Shown here: positions 42,455 through 51,127 of the stretch, in pieces
How the letters are laid out: each line of letters opens with the position of its first letter
Position numbering within the stretch: the first letter of the stretch is position 1
DNA from: CAVVIO01 sp963748095
GTDB taxonomy: Bacteria > Bacteroidota > Bacteroidia > Bacteroidales > UBA10428
Assembly (NCBI GenBank): GCA_963748095.1
Contig: CAVVIO010000003.1
Coordinates: 1 to 64,000, forward strand
Direction of reading: 5' to 3'
Length of the DNA stretch: 64,000 nt
Position numbers and translations under genes: made by a program
Notes under the pieces: model-generated
What the model was told of the DNA's origin: nothing
Seen by the model: only the letters and a program-made list of their open reading frames with translations
The model's database searches: none

Positions 42455-43067
42455 GGAAACGTTCCTCCTCAGGATGCCCGCCTGCGGCGTGCACCCAACG
42501 TCTGTTGCGTGTGTGGCGGCGTCGTCCGGGGAGGGCGAGCGCCGCTGGGACCCGGCGGGAGCACTGCGGTGCAGTGCCGAAACGGTCGAGGCGTCGACGG
42601 GAACCGGCGACGGGATCCGTGTGGGTGACGCATGCGGAAGTCTGTGATCCGTTGAGTGAGCACGCGATGGTGCGCGGCGCCACACTCGACCGTGGAGGGA
42701 CATCGACGTCGATACAAAGCATCGGCCGTGCCGGACGAGGGACGCGGGTGCAGGACGTACGGTTTCACGGCGGAAAACGCGTCGATGCGCTCGACCGTTG
42801 CACCAAGCCGATGCGCTTCGCGAATTCAATTGCTTGAAGCCGATATGGACGCGTTGTCGCTCGTTCAGCTTGCACTAACTCGTTGCGCGCGAACGACGTG
42901 CATGCGATTCAATTCATCGGATGACGGGCGCGGTCCGAAAACGGTTAGCCGAATCGATGGCGGGCGCGGAGCGCGACAGGTACGCGCGCGTCGCGGCAGG
43001 CCGAAGGAATCGTCGAGGTCGATGGTGGGATGGGCGTGCGTCGCGCGTGCGCGACGACACGGCCGGA
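42455..43067. other. Intergenic region upstream of receptor 3
   Basis: No gene is seen. It lies between the start of receptor 3 and the stop of the ScfR-type regulator, both on the minus strand. The stretch 42,830-42,930 is less GC-rich and may hold the receptor promoter. Confidence 0.45.
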
Positions 43068-44161
43068 TCAGCGGCGGGCGGTCGTCGTCACGTGCGTCGA
43101 CAACGCGTCGAGCTCGCGCTGCAGCTCGGCGCGTGCCAGTTGCTGCTGGTAGAGCACCGGGGGCGCCGCACGATCGGCGCACGCGGCGGCTGGCAGCGGG
43201 CAGTGCTCGCAGGTGCCGTTGAGCACGGTGTGCGGAATCGTCCGATCCTTCGCGAAGCGCACCGTCCGCGCGAATACCTCGTCGGCGCGGAAGCCGATCG
43301 TCAGGCTGATGTCCAGCTCGGGCCGCAGCGGCTCGGGCAGCGCCATGCCGAAGCAGAAGAACGACTCGTCCGGCCGATCGACGAAGCTCGAGTGCTGGGC
43401 CCGGACGAGCGGTTTCTGCACCCGCTTCGGGTACCGGCGCTGCCACGCCACGCGCTCGACCAGCAGGTGTGTCGACAGCCACCGCCGGCAGTAGTGCTCG
43501 TCGGCGTCGATGCCCGACGGGATCCGCAGCGTCGACAGGTTGAGCTGCTTGAGCAGCCGTACGCGGCCGCTCTCGATGCCGAACTTCAGGAAGTGGGCCT
43601 GCAGCCCGAACTCCGGGCCGATCAACTGACTGAAGCGGTACATCAGCGTCTCGGGCGTCACCCGGTACTTGTCGAGCAGCGCCGTCAGCGCGGCCGGCTG
43701 CCAGGTCGGCAGCCGGAAGAAGGTCCGAAGGTCGGCCACGACACGGTCGCGCGGCAGCAGGAAAGCGCCCGCGAAGTAGGACGCCTTGAAGTCGTTCAGG
43801 ACCTGCTCGAACGAATCCTCGCGGTCGGGCGGCGTCGTCTGCGATCGGGCCTTGAGTCCCAGCAGGTGGTAGCCCGCCTCGCGCGCCAGCACGAACGCCT
43901 TCTGGAACTCGCTGAGCCGGGGGTTCAGCAGCAGCCGCGGCGGATCGGTGAGCCGCAGCGCGCGGAACGTCCGCAGCGCCGGCCGTTCGCCGAGCAGCCG
44001 TTCGTCGATGTCGCCGACGCAGTGCGTCGCCACCCAGGCGCGCAGGGCGGCGCCGTCAAGCCCCCCGGCCGCCGCCGCGCCGATCGTCTGCCGGAACCCG
44101 TCGGCCGCGTCCTCGATGGGGGCGTAGTAGTTGCCCGTCAGCTCCTGGTAGGAGCGTAGCG
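43068..44161 (-). CDS. ScfR/PrpR-type transcriptional regulator, N-terminus missing at the chimeric join
   Basis: About 365 residues remain. The central part is the IrrE/ImmA-like (M78) region with KAFVLAREAGYHLLGL where active members have HExxH, so peptidase chemistry is unlikely. Next comes NDFKASYFAGAFLLPRDRVV, typical of the family. The C-terminal short-chain acyl-CoA regulator domain ends with a Cys cluster CEHCPLPAAACADRAAPP, matching the CxxC...C..RA.PP end of ScfR/PrpR/RamB proteins. These usually carry an N-terminal XRE helix-turn-helix, which is absent because the acidobacterial sequence stops at 44,161. The first 18 residues of the longer open frame (to 44,216) come from adapter-like sequence and are not real. 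Confidence 0.72.
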
Positions 44162-44199
44162 AGCAATACGTCGTAGTCTCGAAGCAGAGGGCATAACAC
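44162..44199 (-). other. Chimeric join carrying Oxford Nanopore adapter-like sequence
   Basis: Read on the minus strand, 44,190-44,162 is CCTCTGCTTCG, 8 bases, then ACGTATTGCT. The ligation adapter as I know it reads CCTGTACTTCG, 7 bases, then ACGTATTGCT. The preceding GTGTTATGC (44,199-44,191) resembles the noise that usually begins raw nanopore reads. Left of it the sequence is GC-rich and acidobacterial; right of it AT-rich and Bacteroidota. The adapter sequence is from memory. Confidence 0.8.
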
Positions 44200-44926
44200 T
44201 TAGGGTAAGACAACACAAAAGGAAGAGGGATAAGGATAGATTTTTCATGGCTTATTGGTTTGATGGTTTAGGCTCAAAAGAATTATTGTTAAAACAGGTA
44301 TTGTTGGGATTGGTTCATTCTGAAACAGTTAAAGTTTTTTTGTGTATGCTGATACGGTTTATTGAATATATCTTTTAGTGTTAATTTCAGGCAATAAAAC
44401 ATTAGAAAGAGATTACCTTCAGTGAGCTCCGCTGCGCTCCGGTTGCTTTGTTTTCGTTCCTTATGAAACTCTGATAGCATGATTTTCATTCATAAGAAGG
44501 AGATTGCCTGTCTGCAGCAGGCAGGCTTCACTATCGTTCGCAATGACGGTTTGGAGGGAGTTGTTGCTTCTAATCTTTTACTCATCTCTCACACTCGCAC
44601 TCACACTCATATTTCCACCCCCTGCACCCCCGCCAGCGGGGGATAACCTTCTTACCAACTGATTACTTTTGACTAATATCTGATTTTCGATTCACGATTT
44701 TTGAATTGCGATTTCCCAAACAACTAAATATCACCCATATTCATCCAGGCTACTCCAACTCATCACTGATAACTTCCAAATCGCCTTTTTTCGCTTCCTC
44801 GGCACACTCGCCTCATCGCTCCCTCGTTCCTTCCTCTTCCATACCCAACCGCTGACAGGGTCCGTGACCTCTGACAGGGTTTTGCTTCTTCTGCCTTCAG
44901 TCTTCCGACTCCCGACTTCTCACTAC
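44200..44926. other. Intergenic region of the Bacteroidota part, no gene seen
   Basis: It includes a hairpin CCCCCGCCAGCGGGGG (about 44,627-44,642), simple AT-rich repeats such as 'tctgattttcgattcacgat', and half of a CGTCATTGCGAG-type repeat (44,500-44,548) interrupted by the palindrome GCCTGTCTGCAGCAGGCAGG. The open frame at 44,289-44,489 crosses one of these repeats and looks non-coding. Confidence 0.55.
44500..44548. repeat. Half copy of the CGTCATTGCGAG repeat interrupted by a smaller palindrome
   Basis: GGAGATTGC, then the palindromic insert CTGTCTGCAGCAGGCAGG, then CTTCACTATCGTTCGCAATGACG-like sequence ending in GCAATGACG. It corresponds to the right arm of the full copy at 47,077-47,158. 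Confidence 0.6.
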
Positions 44927-46990
44927 TCATCTCTTAAAAGAAACTCCCACATACACATTTCTCCCCTGTCTGTTATAACTGCCCCAGTCGAGGTGTTCGG
45001 AATAGGCTTTGTTAAGGATATTCTCCACGCCGAAAGAAAAGCTGATAACCGATTTGTTAACATCCAGGTTATAGCCCGACCGGAAATTGAGCAATAGGTA
45101 CTGCTTCGACGGGATCTCGCCGAAGTTCCTGTCGATACGGTTCTGGGCCGCGGCATATTCGGTCTCTGCCTGCAGGTAATATTTTTGTTTTTTCCAGGTT
45201 ACGGACAACAGGTTATTAAAAGGAGGGATAAGGGGTAACGGCAGTCCCGTGTAAGTCTGTCCGAAGTTATACTTCATCACATCGAATACTTCGAGTGCCG
45301 GAACGGGTTTCCACAGTACCTGTACATTGGAGGAAAAGGTTATGGCATAGCGCAGGTTTTCGTACTCCTTCACACCTGAGGCTCTTAAAGTAAGTGCATC
45401 GTATCCGGGCTTTGCAACTCCCAGGATATAGTCGAACACATGGTTGTAATAGTTCTCCCACGATATCCGGATAGCCGGCCGGGTGTAACTGAGGCTGGTC
45501 CACAGGTGGATGGCCCGCTCGCTGTGTATCTCCGGGTTGCCGATATAGTCGTATCCGTCCATCGAATTGAAAAGGTAAAAACCAAATTGTTCTGATGTGG
45601 TAGGCAGCCGTTCGCCGTAACCGATACCGGCCTTTGCTTTCAGCGATTTCCCCATGTGGTGGTCGATGTTCAGGTTGGCCGATTTCACCAGCCTGTGGAA
45701 TACCTTACCGGCATTGTATCCCAGTATGTCGAGTTGCTGCACCCCCTGTTCCGACAATATCCGGGTATTGCTGTAGTCGACCCGCACATCAGCGCTTAGC
45801 ACGGTGTTGTCAGTGATCGTGTTGTCATTCTTCAAATAAAGCCCGGTAACATGCCGCTGGTTCTCGGGCCAGGTTTCGGTATGCATGGGTGGTTCCCCCG
45901 GACTGGCCGGGTTGTTCATATACATGGTCATATCTGCCTTCGACCAGTGCAGGTAATCCTCTACCTTAAAGCTCAGCGTGTTGTTGTTCAGCCATTGGAT
46001 ATTGCCTTCCGCGTATCCCCCGTAGGTGTTGCTGCGGCCGGGCATGTCCATGTGCATGTATACACTGTCGCGGGTGCCTGTCGCGGGATTTTCGATAAAG
46101 TAAAGGCTGTCCCTGTGCGAATCGTCCATCACGTGATATACCGTGTTGGCATACAGCTTTACTTTGAAATTGGAAATGTTAAGGATGCTGTTTTCCGGAT
46201 CGTAATCAACGGAATAGATACGTCCCCTGGCCTTGCTCACGTCCATGGGCAATGCCGGATAACCCACGTTGTAAGCATCGTCGATAAGCCAGTCGAATGT
46301 AACCGGGTGCCCCGCTGCCGGAACTATTCGCAGTGATTGTTGCAGGTTTACTTTTTCATAGCCCGAATACGGGACGGTATTCCCGTTGCCGTCGGTGTAC
46401 GATGAATAATTCTTATACACCCCGCTCAGGCGGTAAGCCCATTTCTCCTTTCCGTAGTTGAACACCAGGAAGCCGGTTTTCCCGCGCGAAACAGATTCGT
46501 AATTAACCCCTGCCTCGGCACTGATACCCGATAATTTGGGTTGTTGCAGCAGCATGTCGAACGATCCGCCTATGGTGGAGCCGTTACGGCTACCGTTGGA
46601 ACCGTGACTGAGCTGGATACTTTTCAGGTTTATTGGCTCCACGTACGAGGTGATGGGATCCATTTTGCCGGTACAGGCCCCGAACATTTTCATCCCGTCG
46701 ATGGTCACATTTATCTGTCCGGCCGAAAAACTGTTTATCTCCGGTTCCATGGCGTATGCTCCCCTGCTGATAACCGATACGCCCCCCAGCCGGGCATTTA
46801 TTTTATCGAGACTGGTGGTGCGGAGCACCTGGTAATGGTTTACCATGGATTGGTCGTTCAGGGGTACGGTATAGGCCACCACCACTTCGTTTATCTTCAT
46901 CGTATCGCGAAGGGTAAACAGCTTCTTCTGTGAATATCCGGTAACGGGTAAAAAGGCTGTTATCAATAATACGGTTACAATTCTTGGCAT
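44927..46990 (-). CDS. TonB-dependent outer-membrane receptor, copper type
   Basis: 687 residues with a signal peptide (MPRIVTVLLITAFLPVTGYS). The plug domain includes the block IDGMKMFGACTGKMDP at 97-112, followed by ITSYVEPINLKSI; a Cys next to a Met-Asp-Pro in this place is characteristic of TonB-dependent copper receptors. The barrel runs to the C-terminal GRNVYVGVSFKR. There is no N-terminal carboxypeptidase-like domain. It would import copper or a copper complex across the outer membrane. The Met-rich YtkA-like lipoprotein and a small Cys protein lie upstream on the same strand, supporting a copper-uptake cluster. The gene is intact. The start at 46990 is the only fitting one before the signal peptide. 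Confidence 0.82.
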   Translation of the reverse strand: MPRIVTVLLITAFLPVTGYSQKKLFTLRDTMKINEVVVAYTVPLNDQSMVNHYQVLRTTSLDKINARLGGVSVISRGAYAMEPEINSFSAGQINVTIDGMKMFGACTGKMDPITSYVEPINLKSIQLSHGSNGSRNGSTIGGSFDMLLQQPKLSGISAEAGVNYESVSRGKTGFLVFNYGKEKWAYRLSGVYKNYSSYTDGNGNTVPYSGYEKVNLQQSLRIVPAAGHPVTFDWLIDDAYNVGYPALPMDVSKARGRIYSVDYDPENSILNISNFKVKLYANTVYHVMDDSHRDSLYFIENPATGTRDSVYMHMDMPGRSNTYGGYAEGNIQWLNNNTLSFKVEDYLHWSKADMTMYMNNPASPGEPPMHTETWPENQRHVTGLYLKNDNTITDNTVLSADVRVDYSNTRILSEQGVQQLDILGYNAGKVFHRLVKSANLNIDHHMGKSLKAKAGIGYGERLPTTSEQFGFYLFNSMDGYDYIGNPEIHSERAIHLWTSLSYTRPAIRISWENYYNHVFDYILGVAKPGYDALTLRASGVKEYENLRYAITFSSNVQVLWKPVPALEVFDVMKYNFGQTYTGLPLPLIPPFNNLLSVTWKKQKYYLQAETEYAAAQNRIDRNFGEIPSKQYLLLNFRSGYNLDVNKSVISFSFGVENILNKAYSEHLDWGSYNRQGRNVYVGVSFKR

Positions 46991-47076
46991 TGCTTTTTTG
47001 TTTTTGGGCTATCCGGGGAAAATGATAATTTATTAATGCATTTATAATGTTGTCTGGATAAGCTTGCTGAGGAACA

Positions 47077-47158
47077 CGTCATTGCGAGCGATAGCGAAGC
47101 AATCTCCCCTTCAAAGCAGGAGATTGCTTCGTCGTCGTCCCTCCTCCTCGCAATGACG
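47077..47158. repeat. CGTCATTGCGAG-type palindromic intergenic repeat
   Basis: Left arm CGTCATTGCGAGCGATAGCG with AGCAATCTCC, right arm GGAGATTGCT ... CCTCGCAATGACG. The arms pair over most of their length and form a long hairpin between the receptor and lipoprotein genes. It could reduce read-through or stabilise the upstream transcript. Confidence 0.8.
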
Positions 47159-47234
47159 AAATGGCTTAACCAAATCATATTAATAAATCCTTTATTTTCT
47201 GTAATAAACTCCCTTTCATCCGATAGCCCATATT

Positions 47235-48056
47235 TTACTGAAAAGTGATATTAAAAGACAAATTATCGGAAATAAGTGTATCTCCTTTTTTAAGCGTGAG
47301 GTTGAGCCTCCACCAGCCCGTCATGGTAAAATTCACCTGGCCCTTATAATGTCCATCCTCCATAAACACAGGATCAACATTATTGGGTGAACTGTGCCCC
47401 ATTGATGGCATCTCCGGCACAAAACTAATGCTCAGGTCATCCACAGCCGGAAAGCTCATCATGCTCTTTTTATAATGCACTGCGAATTCAAGATCGTTTA
47501 TCCCCACCTTCGGAGCCGTGGGTTCCACCAGGGATATAAAGTAGGTAACACTGTCGATGGGTGAGACCACATTAATTACCCGTGCTTCCTCCGGATTCTT
47601 GACTACCGGAATGGCAAAACTCACCGTGTCGCTCATCCCATTGGCGGCAATTGTTGCCCCCATGCTCCAGTATTCACTCGAATTGCTGGGCATAACAAAT
47701 ACCACGGCACCTTCAAAATTCCCCTTGGCATCGGCATTCTCTCCCGGATTTTCAACGGGTGCGGCATGCTTTACCATCATCATGTTCATCAGGGGATACA
47801 GTTTAATGGTGGCATTGGTGACTGCACTGCCTGAGGATTTATCTTTAATATTTAAATACAGTTTGTTGTATCCGGCAAACAGCGTGTCTTTTGCCATCAG
47901 TTCAACAGTAAAATCCCCGGCTTTTGAATCGGCCTGCGATATCATTACCATGTCCGTGGAAGTATCCGGTGTTGTGGTATTGTCCTTGTTACAGGCTGAA
48001 AAAGATAGTATTGCCAATAAAATATATACTATGTGAAGATATCTCATGTTACTCAT
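47235..48056 (-). CDS. Met-rich YtkA/FixH-like lipoprotein, probable copper handling
   Basis: 273 residues. The N-terminus MSNMRYLHIVYILLAILSFS runs into the lipobox Cys22 (AC-NKD), so it is a lipoprotein. Two similar beta-sandwich halves follow: the first with NIKDKSSGSAVTNATIKLYP and MNMMMVKHAAP, the second with VHYKKSMMSFPAVDDL and PEMPSMGHSSPNN. Clusters of Met and His beside each other fit periplasmic Cu(I) binding. The second half ends TGWWRLNLTLKKGDTLI, the usual YtkA-like motif. Its position between a small Cys protein and the copper-type receptor supports delivery of copper, which remains inference. The gene is intact. Confidence 0.78.
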   Translation of the reverse strand: MSNMRYLHIVYILLAILSFSACNKDNTTTPDTSTDMVMISQADSKAGDFTVELMAKDTLFAGYNKLYLNIKDKSSGSAVTNATIKLYPLMNMMMVKHAAPVENPGENADAKGNFEGAVVFVMPSNSSEYWSMGATIAANGMSDTVSFAIPVVKNPEEARVINVVSPIDSVTYFISLVEPTAPKVGINDLEFAVHYKKSMMSFPAVDDLSISFVPEMPSMGHSSPNNVDPVFMEDGHYKGQVNFTMTGWWRLNLTLKKGDTLISDNLSFNITFQ

Positions 48057-48333
48057 TTTTTATTCGATAAATAATTACAGTATTCAGATTAAAAACTTTG
48101 TGAATCCGGATGAGCGTAATATCAGGCAGCCACCCGGGAAATCCGCAGACATACAATGACTGAAAGATGATCTTTAAGAAAATTCCAAAAACCAATTTTC
48201 AAATCTCAAATAAATTCCGATAACAGAATTTCAATTCCTCTAACCATTTAAATTTAAGATTGATCTGTTTTGAGATCTTTTTGATTCCTGAATATTGAAA
48301 TTTTCTTATGCGAATTTGTATGTCCGGTATTTG

Positions 48334-48708
48334 TCAGGATATCTTTGGGGGATGGAAAATTGCAGGGGAATAAGTGAATGTGTAAAAATTAGTATAGTAC
48401 GATTCAGGTATTGCTATTTCATGCCATTTTTCGGAGAAAAGATCGTTTTCCGGCAAGGTATATACAACTATATCCGTTCTGACTCTTGATGGAACTTTGT
48501 TGTCGTTGTGACTTTCCCTGTTTTCATCCTTCAGGCTTTTGTCAAGGAAACATTTCCCATGGCAGGTTGATCCCGGCACACCGCGGTTAACGCATAAATG
48601 CTCGATAATGTATTTTTTGAAGGTGAAATATTCCACGTAAGGTAATAACGGTTGAATAACCAGTATTACTGACAGGGTAACTGATATCAGAATGTACTTA
48701 AGTGGCAT
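48334..48708 (-). CDS. Small membrane-anchored protein with CxxxGKC-type cysteines
   Basis: 124 residues. An N-terminal hydrophobic helix (YILISVTLSVILVIQPLLPY) is followed by the motif EHLCVNRGVPGSTCHGKCFL with three Cys. The rest is polar and ends YSPAIFHPPKIS. Proteins with the pattern C.NR......C.GKC.L are common in Bacteroidota beside copper TonB receptors, but have no established function. Metal binding by the Cys cluster on the periplasmic side is likely. It heads the minus-strand copper cluster. A TATTTTTG promoter element lies 41-48 bases upstream. Confidence 0.68.
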   Translation of the reverse strand: MPLKYILISVTLSVILVIQPLLPYVEYFTFKKYIIEHLCVNRGVPGSTCHGKCFLDKSLKDENRESHNDNKVPSRVRTDIVVYTLPENDLFSEKWHEIAIPESYYTNFYTFTYSPAIFHPPKIS

Positions 48709-49059
48709 GTTCTAAAAACACACAATCACATCCATTGTTCAATTAAGACAAAAATATCCGTTTTTTCTAAAAGGAGTGTTAATCACAGACATATAATTAA
48801 TTAGTCTGAAGGATAATTCCGGATAACAATATTACCATGCCAGGAATGTGTTGCAGATTTCATTTGTTTGCTTCATCTTCTGTAACATAAATTATACTAT
48901 TACGGCAAAGGAAAGAATGGCTGTTCACAGGTATGAAGCAATGTTAAAAAAATATAAAACTACTCTGAGATTCAAACAAATAAGGAACGACAGAGTTTAT
49001 AAAATAAATTTTGATAATGAATTTTTACACGTGAAACAGTAAGGAAAAAACTAAACATT
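48709..49059. other. Divergent intergenic region
   Basis: It separates the copper cluster from the two plus-strand secreted proteins. A 64-codon frame (48,848-49,042) exists but lacks a ribosome site and family features. Confidence 0.45.
48749..48756 (-). promoter_or_regulatory. Bacteroidota -7 element TATTTTTG upstream of the copper cluster
   Basis: It matches the TAnnTTTG consensus of the Bacteroidota housekeeping sigma factor and is placed 41 bases before the first gene of the cluster. The -33 TTG is not convincing. Confidence 0.4.
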
Positions 49060-49539
49060 ATGAAAAAAAACAGTTCTTTTTATTATCCTGTCATACTCCT
49101 GTTATTGGGAATTTTTTTCATGGGATCTGTGAATGTAAAAGCTCAGACCGGAATTTCCATACGGAATTTGGACCGCCATGAACTGCATGAAGATCTGAAT
49201 CAAACAATGAATCATGTACGGAAACTGCGGAGAATACGGATTAAATCAAAGAATGAACTGAATAAGGAAAGATATTATCCGCATGTAAAAAGTATTCGGA
49301 AGCGTGCGGAAGCTTCCAGGAAACATGTGGAAGCCCTGAAGAAAGAATTGGCCAGAGACGAAAGATCCGAAAAAAGATTCAACAATATCATTTTCGGATA
49401 TGATAATATTTTGCATGAAGAAGCAGCAATGGAAAAAGAACTCAATCTTCCGAAATCGGATAATAACAAGCTGGAAAAGCATGAAAATGCTATTGAAACA
49501 AAACTGACTGAACTGAAGAAATTATTGAAAGATATTTGA
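49060..49539 (+). CDS. Secreted coiled-coil protein, hypothetical
   Basis: 159 residues. The N-terminus MKKNSSFYYPVILLLLGIFF to VNVKAQT is a signal peptide. The rest is rich in Lys and Glu with heptad-like spacing (LHEDLNQTMNHVRKLRRIRI, EASRKHVEALKKELARDERS) and should form long helices. No enzymatic motif is visible. It is followed 37 bases later by a lipoprotein with PepSY-like features, probably on the same transcript. I do not recognise the family. Confidence 0.6.
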   Translation: MKKNSSFYYPVILLLLGIFFMGSVNVKAQTGISIRNLDRHELHEDLNQTMNHVRKLRRIRIKSKNELNKERYYPHVKSIRKRAEASRKHVEALKKELARDERSEKRFNNIIFGYDNILHEEAAMEKELNLPKSDNNKLEKHENAIETKLTELKKLLKDI

Positions 49540-49576
49540 TAATTAACAACAAACAGAACTTTAAAAAGAGAGCAAT

Positions 49577-50176
49577 ATGAAGACGAATTTTTTTTTAAAT
49601 AGATTATTGATAGTAGCAGGTATTTCGATGAGTGCGCTATTGATCTCATGTAAAGGCGGTACACCGAAACAGACAATCGATACAGCAGTGAATAATGCTG
49701 TTATCGAAGATTCAGTAAAGAATGATGCTGAAGATTATATTGTGAAACATCATGTTCCGGCAGTGGTGATCGATGCCTTTAACAAGGAGAACCCTAAAGC
49801 ATCTAACCAGCAATGGTTTGTATATTCAGGCGATCCGAACGATCTTTCAAATGTGGAAATTCCCGATGCCTATGTTGTGGCTTACGGGAAAGACAACAAA
49901 GAATACAAGGAAAAATATTCCCAAAAGGGAAAGGTAATGGAAATTGTAAGGCATGGCAAGACGGAAGTGCTTCCAAAAACTGTTTTGGATGCATTAAAAA
50001 CCGGAAAATATAAAGACTGGACAATTTCGGGTGAAATTTATGAAAAGATGGATAAGGATAGCCGCCAGCCCACCGGTTATGTGGTAGTGTTGCAAAACGG
50101 AGATAAAAGGGTGAAGCTGTTTTTCGATCCGAAGGGAAAAATCACCGAAACCCGTCCGCTCAAACCAAGTGTGTAA
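49577..50176 (+). CDS. PepSY-like lipoprotein
   Basis: 199 residues. The lipobox lies at LLISC (Cys25). The mature part has repeated beta-rich units typical of 'putative beta-lactamase-inhibitor-like, PepSY-like' proteins of Bacteroidota: HVPAVVIDAFNKENPKASNQ with WFVYSG, then YVVAYGKDNKEYKEKYSQKG, then EVLPKTVLDALKTGKYKDW and YVVVLQNGDKRVKLFFDPKG. Their role is not established. It pairs with the upstream coiled-coil protein. The coding end (KPSV then stop) and the terminator are partly copied again about 890 bases downstream beside a transposase. Confidence 0.68.
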   Translation: MKTNFFLNRLLIVAGISMSALLISCKGGTPKQTIDTAVNNAVIEDSVKNDAEDYIVKHHVPAVVIDAFNKENPKASNQQWFVYSGDPNDLSNVEIPDAYVVAYGKDNKEYKEKYSQKGKVMEIVRHGKTEVLPKTVLDALKTGKYKDWTISGEIYEKMDKDSRQPTGYVVVLQNGDKRVKLFFDPKGKITETRPLKPSV

Positions 50177-50199
50177 TTAACAGAAAGAATATAAAAAAA

Positions 50200-50233
50200 C
50201 CTGGCAGGGGAAGATTACTTTGCCGGGTTTTTA
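50200..50233. terminator. Terminator after the PepSY-like gene
   Basis: AAAAAACCTGGCAGG pairs with TTTGCCGGGTTTTTA, an intrinsic hairpin with T-tract on the plus strand and A-tract on the other side, so it may work in both directions. Confidence 0.8.
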
Positions 50234-50235
50234 TT

Positions 50236-50325
50236 TGTTTTTAATAAGGCAATAAGGTTGGTTTCTTTGTTTTATGATTTTCTCTACTAAGGTTTTGTTT
50301 AAGAATAAGGTTTTTATTCTATATG
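50236..50325 (+). repeat. Element copy A beside the transposase
   Basis: It reads TTAATAAGGCAATAAGGTTG then CTCTACTAAGG, then AAGAATAAGGTTTTTATTC. Copies B (50,803-50,880) and C (51,128-51,203) have the same order and orientation with small changes. Confidence 0.75.
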
Positions 50326-50353
50326 AAAAAACTTATTGATCAACTTTTCAAAG

Positions 50354-50794
50354 TTATTTAGGTTTTAAAGTCTTTTGATAGTATTTTATAAAGTTTTCAT
50401 ATTCTTCCATATATGTAAGTTTCCGATGGTGTTCAGGTTGATTTAAAATATATTTACACACTTTATCCACATTACCCTTTGAAACGGAAAATGCAGAACA
50501 TGATTCCTGCCATTTAAAATGACCCTTACATAATTTGTTTTCGTTTATGAAACGCTCGGAACTTTTAGAAACGATACCAGCTAACGTCTCTTCTGATATC
50601 TTTGGAGAACGGGAAACCTGAAAATGAACATGCTCAGGATTTGCATATATAGCATATAACTGGCAATCATTATTATTTACTATTCCGGTAATATATTTTT
50701 CAATGCGTTCCCTGCTTTTTTCTGAAATAAGCGGCTGCCGGTGTAATGTTGTAAATATAAAATGGGTATACAGGTTATTATATTCAACTTTCAT
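50354..50794 (-). mobile_element. Y1 (IS200/REP-associated type) transposase
   Basis: 146 residues. The HUH motif is NPEHVHFQV (His55 and His57), and the probable catalytic Tyr115 lies in VCKYILNQPEHH. The start MKVEYNNLYTHFIFTTLHRQ matches REP-associated tyrosine transposases (RAYT) and short IS200 proteins of Bacteroidota. They cut single-stranded DNA at hairpins, forming a 5'-phosphotyrosine link. The gene is intact, flanked by two direct copies of an AATAAGG-rich element (A at 50,236-50,325, B at 50,803-50,880). No TnpB is present. Confidence 0.85.
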
Positions 50795-50802
50795 GATAAC
50801 TA

Positions 50803-50990
50803 TTTTAATAAGGTAATAAGGTTGATGTTGTTGTTTATTTGTTTTCTACTAAGGTTTGTTTAAAAATAAGGTTTTTTATTTTGCAAGTCAAGACTTTTTA
50901 TTAATGTCAGAAAACCTTATCAGAACGAAATAACCATCGCAGTGATTATTTTCTATCTAAACTTTACCTTTTTACTTTATTAAATCCATT
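50803..50990 (+). repeat. Element copy B with a degenerate inverted half
   Basis: The left part (50,803-50,880) matches copy A: TTTTAATAAGGTAATAAGG then TTTCTACTAAGG then AAAAATAAGGTTTTTTATT. About 35 bases later AGAAAACCTTATC and ACCTTTTTACTTTATTAAAT form a decayed inverse half. The arrangement is like a small non-autonomous element (MITE). Confidence 0.65.
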
Positions 50991-51061
50991 CTGTTTTATG
51001 CATTTATTTTAAGTTAAGTAATTGCATGCGAGATATATCAAAATCCTTCTTTTAAAACCAG

Positions 51062-51120
51062 GGTGTAATTTAAAGAAAGGATAAAAAAACCTTGCAGGAA
51101 AAATTTCTCTGCAGGGTTCT
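51062..51120 (+). repeat. Second copy of the PepSY gene's stop and terminator region
   Basis: GGTGTAATTTAAAGAAAGGA followed by AAAAAACCTTGCAGG and CTCTGCAGGGTTCTT parallels GTGTAATTAACAGAAAGAAT with the hairpin at 50,172-50,233. Together with copy C this makes a direct repeat of roughly 150 bases on both sides of the transposase. Confidence 0.7.
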
Positions 51121-51127
51121 TCATTAG

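Noticed and set aside
44289..44489. 66-codon minus-strand frame
   Set aside because: It lies in a repeat-rich gene-free stretch close to the join and shows no domain.
48848..49042. 64-codon plus-strand frame
   Set aside because: No ribosome site or recognisable domain; lies in the divergent promoter region.
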